64,000 nucleotides of DNA, taken from Talaromyces rugulosus. Its lineage: Eukaryota; Ascomycota; Eurotiomycetes; Eurotiales; Trichocomaceae. The DNA lies in contig NC_049561.1 of NCBI RefSeq assembly GCF_013368755.1, positions 1,860,001-1,924,000 on the forward strand. The letters run 5' to 3'. The notes beneath the pieces are model-generated. The model was given only the letters and a program-made list of their open reading frames with translations. It did not search any database and was not told where the DNA came from. Made by a program: the position numbers and the translations under genes. Shown here piece by piece: positions 56,277-64,000 of the stretch; positions within the stretch are counted from its first letter, which is position 1; each line of letters starts with the position of its first letter.

Positions 56277-58004
56277 ATGATGCTTCACGCCTCACTTTTA
56301 GTGGCAGGGCCACTTCTTGCTTTGTTCTCTGGGACCCCATGTGATGCTCTACCGAATGGACATCAATTGATACTCAACGCCGACAATATACACCAAGACA
56401 CGAGCTTGAACACGCCAAGAAAGACATTGCAGGATATGATTTCTGCCCTCGATGTCATGCAGGATTCCTATTTTGCGCAATGGCTTGGAACTTGGCCCGA
56501 CGCAATTGACTGGACTGCCGCAGTTATCGGCACTCATGTATCCGGTACTTTATCCGCATTGACATACACCTCGCCGGACTTGGACTCGTCACCATCTTCG
56601 TTTGAGGCAACAATTGCACATGAAAACTTGATCAGTCGCTACTTTGATCAGGTCTCTGCTTTTTATTTCGGGGAAAATGCGTTTAGTCTTCGGATGCAAG
56701 CCTTTGACGATATGCTCTGGGTCGTTCTTGGCTGGTTGGAAAGTATCAAATTCCAAAATCTTCACACTACGCTGCACTATGACTCGAGAAACTCCACCTT
56801 TGAAAGGTCCTGGCATGGAACGCAGCTTCGAGTGCCTGCAGCGCATCGAGCTCGAATCTTTTATGAACTGGCTTCTACTGGATGGGAAAGCGAGCTCTGC
56901 GGCGGCGGAATGATATGGAGTCCATATCTACTCCCCTATAAGAACGCGATCACGAACGAACTGTTCATCTCAGCAAGTGTTGGCATGTACTTGTATTTTA
57001 CGGGGGACCCCATCCACTCGCCTTTTATCTCCTCTGGCGACTGTCCTGTTCACGATCCCGAACACCTGGCGGCGGCAGTGCGAGGGTATCAATGGCTGAA
57101 AGATTCAAACATGACTGAGATCGGGGGTCTCTATGCAGACGGATTCCACATCAGCGGATACCGCGGCATCGGCAATCCTGGGAGCAAAAATTGCGACGAG
57201 CTCAACACAATGGTGTACACATACAACCAGGGCGTCATCCTCAGTGGGTTGAGAGGCCTGTGGCTGGCAACAAATAATCAGGAGTATCTCCGTGACGGGC
57301 ACGAACTAGTAGAAAAAGTGATGCATGCGACTGGATGGCCCAAGGAAGTTGGTGGGCGTAGATGGGCTGGTCTAGGCCGAGGAGGAGTGCTCGAGGACGT
57401 CTGTGACGCTCGTGGCGATTGTTCACAGAACGGACAAACTTTCAAGGGAATTTTCTTCCATCACCTAGCCGAATTCTGTCATGTTCTCAGACCGCAGGAA
57501 GATAGTTTCCTGATGGAATTCTCCGACTCTCACACATCTCTGGAAGAACGGCAAAACACGTTTGACAAGTGGCATCTCAACCGGTGCCGACGCTATGGGC
57601 CATGGATTTCTCATAACGCGCAGGCAGCTCTTGCAACAAGGAACGACGAGGGCAAATTTGGCATGTGGTGGGGTCGAGCGTATCCTATAAGCACCACTGA
57701 TATGGCGGCCATGGACTCGCCACTGCCGGCTGGAGCTATAGATTACAGCAATTCCGGGCAAAGTGGAGAGAACTCGGGGCGACTGGTCGGATTGCTACGA
57801 ACACACTCGGATCAGGCACAATCAACGACTGACGAAAGCTTTGTGACGAAAATGGGCACATTGTCACCCCGTAGCCAAGACCATACGACACTGACGCGAG
57901 ATGTCAATGACCGTGGCCGAGGCCGGACTGTCGAGACACAATCTGGTGGGTTAGCAGTGGTACGAGCTTGGTATCAATGGCAGACATCGCCATTCTTAGA
58001 ATAA
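56277..58004 (+). CDS. Secreted GH76 (alpha-1,6-mannanase-like) glycoside hydrolase
   Basis: A single exon of 575 residues starts at ATG 56277 (MMLHASLLVAGPLLALFSG, a signal peptide). GH76 hallmarks are the DDMLWVVLGWLES segment with the adjacent acidic pair, CGGGMIWSPYLLPYKNAITNEL, and YTYNQGVILSGLRGLWLAT. Family enzymes are endo-alpha-1,6-mannanases or, in fungi (Dcw1/Dfg5), transglycosylases that fix GPI proteins in the wall. Here the C-terminus is not hydrophobic (ends WQTSPFLE), so the protein is probably soluble and not GPI-anchored, unlike Dcw1/Dfg5. It continues the carbohydrate-active group with the LPMO and AA8 genes. An uninterrupted frame of this size in a region of multi-exon genes is noticeable. 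Confidence 0.83.
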   Translation: MMLHASLLVAGPLLALFSGTPCDALPNGHQLILNADNIHQDTSLNTPRKTLQDMISALDVMQDSYFAQWLGTWPDAIDWTAAVIGTHVSGTLSALTYTSPDLDSSPSSFEATIAHENLISRYFDQVSAFYFGENAFSLRMQAFDDMLWVVLGWLESIKFQNLHTTLHYDSRNSTFERSWHGTQLRVPAAHRARIFYELASTGWESELCGGGMIWSPYLLPYKNAITNELFISASVGMYLYFTGDPIHSPFISSGDCPVHDPEHLAAAVRGYQWLKDSNMTEIGGLYADGFHISGYRGIGNPGSKNCDELNTMVYTYNQGVILSGLRGLWLATNNQEYLRDGHELVEKVMHATGWPKEVGGRRWAGLGRGGVLEDVCDARGDCSQNGQTFKGIFFHHLAEFCHVLRPQEDSFLMEFSDSHTSLEERQNTFDKWHLNRCRRYGPWISHNAQAALATRNDEGKFGMWWGRAYPISTTDMAAMDSPLPAGAIDYSNSGQSGENSGRLVGLLRTHSDQAQSTTDESFVTKMGTLSPRSQDHTTLTRDVNDRGRGRTVETQSGGLAVVRAWYQWQTSPFLE

Positions 58005-58289
58005 ACGACCGGCCCATGTTTATGATTTTAGAAAACACAGGCTATCATTCGTTTACCATGTATATTAACTACCCTTAGCTATCTGTACCACAGCCAATTA
58101 AAGGAACCAAAAGAAACAATGGTTTTTTTTCCTCGAATAGAACATTTGAATGGCATTGATATACATGGTGGATAATACAAGGAATATGCTGCAACGGTAC
58201 AATTGAGTGGAGATGGGAAGAATGCCAATTGCTTTGACGCGGCGCAAGCATGTCACGCTGAAAGGGCGTTTTAATTCATGGTGAAGTCC

Positions 58290-58808
58290 CTAGTTCTTTT
58301 TTTGTTCCTTGGTAAGGTCGTCACTAGTATGAGAATGAAGCGTTAGTTATGGGCGAAAAAGAGGAAGGAGAAGACGCTGCTTGATAGTACGTACATGTGT
58401 TTGTCGAGGTCATCAAGGTGACGGCGCTGCTCCTTAAGCTTCTGCTTCAACAAACTAAGCCTGACAAAAAAAAAAGATTAAGGATTAGTCTGAAGTAGTA
58501 ATAATGCCGCGGATATGTATCATCACTTACTTCTCAAGCTCCTTCTCCTTGACAAACTTGTTTTCCGAGGCAGCCTCACGACGGGTGAATGCATCACTAG
58601 AAAGAAAGAAAGAAAGAAGTGAGATGAGCTCTTCTCAATGTAACCGAATAGACGAATTGGGGACAACATACCTTGATGCAACACCTCCAGACCTGGGAGC
58701 GCCGGTGTCGCCCTCACCCATCCTGGCGGGAATGGCGGAAAAAGAGCGCTTGGCAACTACGGTCTGGTTGACGCGGAGGAGGGGTCTTGACACGGCGTTG
58801 CGGAACAT
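58290..58808 (-). CDS. inh1: Mitochondrial F1F0-ATPase inhibitor IF1
   Basis: Four small exons (58672-58808, 58531-58596, 58395-58460, 58290-58323; introns 75, 70 and 71 bp) join in frame to 100 residues, the usual length. A presequence (MFRNAVSRPLLRVNQTVVAK) leads to MGEGDTGAPRSGG, the conserved inhibitory start GDxGAxRxGG, then SDAFTRREAASENKFVKEKE and a C-terminal coiled coil LSLLKQKLKEQRRHLDDLDKH ending IDDLTKEQKKN. IF1 binds the F1 sector at low pH and stops ATP hydrolysis when the membrane potential falls. All splice junctions are phase 2. The gene is too fragmented to be found by simple frame searches. Confidence 0.92.
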
Positions 58809-60560
58809 TGCGAGCGGATATTGGAGTATGCTTGGGGAGTTGGGTTGAGGTTTGTTGATATAGTTGGGATGGGGAGCAGTAGTGATGAGTGGAAGCTTCG
58901 CTGACGCCAGCAGGGACTATTACGTCAGGCCAGAGGCGGGAAGCCCCATGTCAGGTGACACATGTTTGCAGTGTTTGCATATCCTCAGCAACGAATTATT
59001 GCATAATATTCCTACACTCTGTACGAACTAAGAATAATGCTAATAACAAGGCGCTTGCTGTTAGTTGGCCCAAGAAAGGGGCATGTGAAACACATCGAAT
59101 ATGACAGAATCGGCGGCGCCGCAGACGAGCGATCAGGCTCTGCGCGAATGAATTGCCATAGCGATGATATCAACGCCACGGGCGATTCTGCCAGGTCAGG
59201 CGCTCGCTTTTTCTTATCTGTGCCGTACACCACACACACACACACACTCATATAGACACGGCAGTCACATTACCATGCACAGCGAATAATGAACAAGTAG
59301 TGAATAGCATTTTTTTTTATATATCCGTGGCCAGAACTTGGAATACGCGTCAAGTGTGGTTTTCCTTGCTGGACGGCGTGGGACACAGCAGCGCCAGACG
59401 CACGCTGAATGGGCGGCGTTGCAGGGAGGGGTCGTTATTGGCCCACAGAACCACACAAGAGGGTGAGGCTTTCCAAATTAGAGGGGCTCCCAGGGCTGCC
59501 TGCCGGGTTCCTGCGATGCTGACCAGCGGCGAGGCAGCGACCGTACGTAACTAGTTAGTGAGCTCCCTAGAAGTCGTCTGCTCGCGAGGTTGACTCGAGG
59601 CAAGGCGGCGACAAAGGCAGCCAGGTGAAGCCAGTGTGTGTCCCGCTTCAGGCGACTACTGCCACGCCCGCCCGCCGCTCCCGCCAGTGTCATCAGCGGC
59701 TGACCGCCTGGCGCGCCGCCCAATCAGCAGCCCGCTGCTGGGCGATCTGCTCCGCCACTGGCCAGTGCGAAGGCCCGCTTCTTGGGGGCACTACTGCCAA
59801 GGCCCTCTCGTCTGAATCGCCAACTCCAAACTCGCCCAAAAACACAATCACAGACCCTGATACAACCTCTTCCTTCCTCTCCCCATCTAGACTTCACTCC
59901 CCCCTCCCCCAGCACTCTCTCTCCCTTTCGCACCCGCCTCGACTCGATCGCGTCTATACTCTCGACCCTCCGTCCTCCCAACTGCCTCTTGACTCTGTTT
60001 GTATCGCCGTAACGCGTTGTCCATTCAGGTGAGCCGCCATCCCCCTCTTCCCTGCCCCTTCTCCACCCCCCTCCTCGGGTCAACAACAACACCGTCAACG
60101 TCAAAACGTCAACGCTGGGCCGCCTCAAAGACGTCCGTGTGAATCGCGTCGCCGTGGCTTTGCTATCTCCTCTTGTTGGCGCTTTCGAAACGAGTGTTTT
60201 GCACCGTCGTTGTATTGTGAGGAGCCTTTTGACGGGGGCCGGCTTGTTGTGACGTAGCACGTCGAGCAGCCTGGCATTCACCACTACGCTCCATCTTGAT
60301 AGCCATCTATCTATCGAGGCCCATGGCTACACGATTCCATCTTCGCCAGAGAAGTCCCTGCGTGATGATGAATCAAAATCTCTCTCTCAAGCGGTGTCTG
60401 GTCGAGATTCGTGTCGTGGCGTGGGCCCCGCTGCATGATGCCGCTTCGATTCCAACCCCCTCCCAGCCTTCGCTACGATTTATGCACATACTGCTGGCTT
60501 CGAGATGTCGAAAATCGCTAACCTCGATTTTTTTTTTTCTCGATAGAAAACTAAATCACA
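58809..60560. other. Divergent promoter region and 5' leader of the 14-3-3 gene
   Basis: This 1.75 kb stretch lies between the divergent IF1 and 14-3-3 genes. It includes a (CA)n run at about 59229-59246. A GC- and CT-rich leader, with many short pyrimidine runs from about 59820, is followed by a probable leader intron (60029-60546). No coding frame with recognisable content. Confidence 0.55.
60029..60546 (+). other. Probable 518-bp 5' UTR intron of the 14-3-3 gene
   Basis: A GTGAGC donor after ccattcag at 60029 and a T-rich acceptor (tttttttttctcgatag) ending at 60546 flank a stretch without good coding content; the ATG follows 14 bp later. Long leader introns are known in highly expressed fungal genes. 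Exact donor choice is inferred. Confidence 0.6.
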
Positions 60561-61572
60561 ATGGGTCACGAAGACGCCGTCTACCTCGCCAAGCTCGCCG
60601 AGCAGGCTGAGCGCTACGAAGGTCCGTATATGTATAATCCACAACCTAACAATCACAACGGTCGCATTAACTGGCTATAGAAATGGTGGAAAACATGAAG
60701 GTTGTTGCCTCCTCAGACCAAGAACTTTCCGTCGAGGAGCGGAATCTGCTTTCAGTCGCCTACAAAAACGTCATTGGTGCTCGCCGTGCCTCTTGGAGGA
60801 TCGTCACCTCGATTGAGCAAAAAGAGGAATCCAAGGGCAACGAGTCCCAGGTCACCTTGATCAAGGAATACCGCCAGAAGATTGAGGCTGAGTTGGCCAA
60901 GATCTGCGAGGACATTCTCGAGGTTCTCGACAAGCACCTGATCCCCTCCGCCCAGACTGGCGAGTCCAAGGTCTTCTACCACAAGATGTAAGCTTCACAT
61001 GTGTGTAGATTTATTTAAGCTTCCTAAACTGACTTTTTCTACAGGAAGGGAGACTACCACCGTTATTTGGCCGAGTTCGCCGTCGGTGACCGCCGCAAGA
61101 CTTCTGCCGATGCCTCCCTCGAGGCCTACAAGGCTGCCACCGAGGTTGCCCAGACTGATCTTGCTCCCACTCACCCGATCCGTCTTGGTCTTGCCCTTAA
61201 CTTTTCCGTCTTCTACTACGAGATCCTCAACTCGCCTGACCAGGCTTGCCACCTGGCCAAGCTCGCTTTTGACGATGCTATTGCTGGTATGTAGTTGTGT
61301 TGTGTTGTGTTTGTGTGGATTAATTACTAATGCAACTATAGAGCTCGACACCCTGAGCGAGGAAAGCTACAAAGACTCGACCCTCATCATGCAGCTTCTC
61401 CGAGACAACTTGGTATGTACCTTTTAATTGTTTGTTTAATAGCAACGCTAATCTTTTATAATAGACTCTCTGGACCTCGTCCGAGGCTGAGACCAGCGCC
61501 GAGCCAGCTGCTTCCGAGAAGAAGGAAGAGGCGCCCGCCGCCGCAGCCGAAGCCCCGGCTGCCGCCGAGTAA
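60561..61572 (+). CDS. artA: 14-3-3 protein
   Basis: Exons 60561-60621, 60681-60987, 61045-61286, 61342-61412 and 61465-61572 (introns 59, 57, 55 and 52 bp) give 262 residues. The sequence is unmistakable: [80 protein letters not shown] and the end of the groove [20 protein letters not shown]. Phosphopeptide-binding Lys and Arg residues lie in these helices. The acidic Ala/Glu-rich tail is typical of fungal members. These dimeric adaptors bind phosphoserine and phosphothreonine motifs and act in cell cycle, polarity and metabolism. The symbol follows Aspergillus artA; a second paralogue would be expected elsewhere. Confidence 0.96.
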
Positions 61573-62326
61573 AGATGATAAACGAAAAAAAAAATGGACT
61601 CGTGTCCGGGAATGGCTGTGAGTTGATTTCAAGCGAAGGCGAGGTTGTCCGCGTAAGATTCTAGAGCGGAAGGAGTATGATCATGGGTCGATACACACGA
61701 ATTGGGGGATATCATTTTGCAGAAGGGTGCAGAGATGTGGTGAATGTGGCCCGAGACGGGATTCCGGATCTTGGTTTGGGCGAGTCTCTCAAGCTATTGT
61801 TTCTTCCGCCATTCTGCTTAAAGACCTCATTTCTCTCTATTTTCTCTCTCTTTTTAGTAATGTATGCGACTTTTGTTCTATGGAACTTCTTTTAAGCAAT
61901 TGGTTTCCCACGTTTGCACCTTTTTGACTTTTTTTTTCCCTTCTCCCGGCTATTTTCTGGTCTGATAATACTGTCCCCCCTAACTAGCTGTTCATGTCAA
62001 GTCATGAATATTGCTCTTCCTCTCACTTATACAATCAACCCCATCCCCAATGAATCCCCCTTGTGAAAGAACTGTTTTATTTTTTATTCGGTTTTTTTTG
62101 TCCTGTCTTGTCTGTTTGTTTGCTCTTGTTTTGTCTTGTCTTGTTTTATTTTATTATTATTATTAAACACTCGCCCGTCAAGCTGAAGCTAAAGCTAAAG
62201 CCTTATATGTGAGAAAAAAAATTATTGTTTCAACAAAAAAGTGGGCAGACAGGCAGTTTGATGCTGGTTGGGTTTAGGCTTGACTTGACTTGACTGGCTC
62301 GATTGGTTGCTTGTATTAAAGAAACA

Positions 62327-62357
62327 AACAATTACAATTACAATTACAATTACTTAC
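62327..62357. repeat. Short (acaatt)n tandem repeat
   Basis: A hexanucleotide close to acaatt is repeated about four to five times in the presumed 3' flank of the 14-3-3 gene. Confidence 0.8.
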
Positions 62358-63740
62358 AATTGCTGTCGATTGAATTAATAGATTAGTATTTAACTAAGTC
62401 GAGGCAAGTACATGTGTATGAATGGGTGTTGTTTTAAGGCGGGTCTCTTGCTCTTGACAGCTAGAATGAATGAAACAAGTGGCCTTCTTGTACAATGATG
62501 ATCCCTGCGACAAATGAAATGTTTTATGTATAGTATCATACCTATTTTCAATTTTAAAAAGTCGCACCATCCAGTTTTCTCAATCAACGACCCTATATAC
62601 CTATGTCAATGCTATCACGTAATAATATCTGCCAGGTGGTCAAAGTACATACACCCAGACTGTATCCTATTGAGTTCAATGTTGACGTCGAATGGAAACA
62701 TTGAACCATATTAGACAATTGACGGTAGCCACAACAGTCTGCACGATACACGTATGTATGTTACCGATCTCCTGCTCACGTCCATCCAACATTATGTGAT
62801 GCGTACAAAGTTTAGCTGACTGACTTGACGAATAACTGACAAGTACAAATCATCAGGTGGGTCAAGTAGATCACAGTCCACCGCTATATGAGTCTATTAA
62901 GTGAGTCTACTACGACTCTACAACAAACAAGATAAATCTAAAGCTTTCATTCGACTAAATTCGAAATTCGAGGTAACAAATCCGCTGCGCTATGCACATG
63001 TTATGGAAACGCAATACTAATGAACAAAGGGCATCGCCTCAACTCCCACGCAGTAAATGCCCTTGAACGAACAGGGGGGGGAATCGTGAAAAACGATGTT
63101 GCAAAACTGCAAAACTGCAAACAAGGGGGTGCGCAGTGACCCCTATGACGAAGGATCACGTGATGGTGTGTATCCCTTGTCTCGAGGTGGCGCCTGACCA
63201 CAAGCCTTGACAGGGAAAAAAAAAAGTGTAAAAAAAAGTATAAAAAATAATAAAACGCAGCTGAAACCGACCGACGTCATCGGCCCAAACAGAATGCTGA
63301 AACAGAAATCGAGGGAGAAAGAATCAACTTCGTCCCAGGCAAGACCGTCAGATTTCAGATCCACTGACATCAACTGGCGGCGGCGAATAAAAAATTGAAA
63401 AAAGACAGAAAGAATAGATAAAACAAAAGAGTACATGGGCTAATGGAATGCGCTGGATGGCTCTGCTCCAAAATGCATCCTGCCATGGGCCCTATGTGGA
63501 TGAATGCGAAAATGGCAAGGATCAACCAAATGACTTCTCTTCCTCCCTGAAGAAAACCATTTCGCCATGCCCCCCACCAAATCAACGCCAGAATGTGCAA
63601 TGCAAATGTTTCATGATGAATGGGGAATAATGGCCAGACGGCCGATAACGACTTGACGAGTAGAAAGAACCGGCAGTCGCAACACAACAAAGTGCCACCC
63701 AAGCGCCATATACCAGGTAAATCGTAAGAAAATTGTGTAT

Positions 63741-63786
63741 GTTTGTGTGTGTGTGTGTGTGTGTGATGATGATGGTGGTGATGATG
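63741..63786. repeat. (GT)n microsatellite followed by GAT/GGT triplets
   Basis: About ten GT dinucleotides run directly into mixed gat and ggt triplets. Simple sequence, likely length-variable between strains. Confidence 0.85.
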
Positions 63787-64000
63787 AAACGGACACTTTA
63801 AATGTCAATTAGTATCCGATATAGAAAGGCTTGATGTAAGATGCTATCGAGCCGTCGATTGTAGAGTCGATTTGACAGGTTGTGCCATCCGTATTTCAAC
63901 TAGTATGGAATTGACTTGAATTGTAGTATCGTACAATATTCAAAAGGCTGTCTCGATTTGTTTTATGTTTCGATCTGAGTCACTTCCGGTTCTTCTTCGT

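Larger units (their letters stand above)
61573..64000. other. Region without recognisable gene at the right edge (2.4 kb)
   Basis: The left part is the T-rich 3' UTR of the 14-3-3 gene, with tgtcttgtctt and tta repeats at about 62100-62165. Other simple sequences are an (ACAATT)n-like tract at about 62327-62353 and a (GT)n run followed by gat/ggt triplets at about 63741-63786. I see no coding frame with domains. A gene may start beyond the edge. Confidence 0.5.

Noticed and set aside
1..64000. tRNA genes, rRNA, CRISPR arrays, intact transposase or secondary-metabolite core enzymes
   Set aside because: No B-box-like sequence in a suitable context, no spaced direct repeats, and no transposase, polyketide or peptide synthetase motifs were seen on either strand.

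Overview
This 64 kb window looks like a chromosome segment of a filamentous ascomycete, most likely Eurotiales (Aspergillus/Penicillium-like). The reasons are protein-coding genes with many short introns (about 50-75 bp, GT-AG, with CTAAC-like branch sites), GPI-anchored Crh-type wall enzymes, a proline-utilisation-type proline dehydrogenase, slx4, a kinesin-8 and an artA-type 14-3-3 gene. The organism call is inference. I rebuilt exon-intron structures by hand from splice signals and reading frame; most models close exactly in frame.

Left part (1-31.8 kb), mainly housekeeping genes: the N-terminal half of rtc1 (SEA complex, minus), a 4.2 kb gene-poor stretch, a vacuolar HMT1-type ABC transporter, an NDUFAF3-like complex I assembly factor, an amidohydrolase, a vacuolar alkaline phosphatase, an orphan Asp/Asn-rich protein, a GPI-anchored chitin-glucan transglycosylase (GH16/CBM18), an uncharacterised four-exon protein with a GC-AG intron, proline dehydrogenase, MsrA, kinesin-8, a small conserved protein whose first coding exon is only the ATG, and a Tim17-like membrane protein.

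Middle part (31.8-46.5 kb): a large protein joining two cyclic-nucleotide-binding domains to an F-box and LRRs, a coiled-coil protein with an internal Zn2Cys6 cluster, slx4, cgi121 (KEOPS), a mitochondrial Bax-inhibitor/GHITM-type protein and a Y14/RBM8A-like RNA-binding protein.

Accessory part (46.5-58 kb): a more AT-rich, repeat-bearing stretch. It holds a possible decayed gene, an approximately 11-unit degenerate minisatellite and a perfect 15-bp inverted repeat, followed by a group of secreted or membrane redox and carbohydrate genes. These are a stand-alone CDH-type cytochrome (AA8), a ferric-reductase/NOX-like flavocytochrome (FRE), an AA13-type lytic polysaccharide monooxygenase (LPMO) and a GH76 alpha-1,6-mannanase-like enzyme. 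FRE and the LPMO are divergent across a 2.4 kb region with repeated inverted CCG/CGG elements. Together they could form an extracellular electron-transfer and glycan-attack module; this is the most interesting hypothesis here.

Right part (58-64 kb): the four-exon mitochondrial ATP synthase inhibitor IF1, and the 14-3-3 gene with a long 5' UTR intron, then 2.4 kb without a recognisable gene. I found no tRNA, rRNA, CRISPR or intact transposon.
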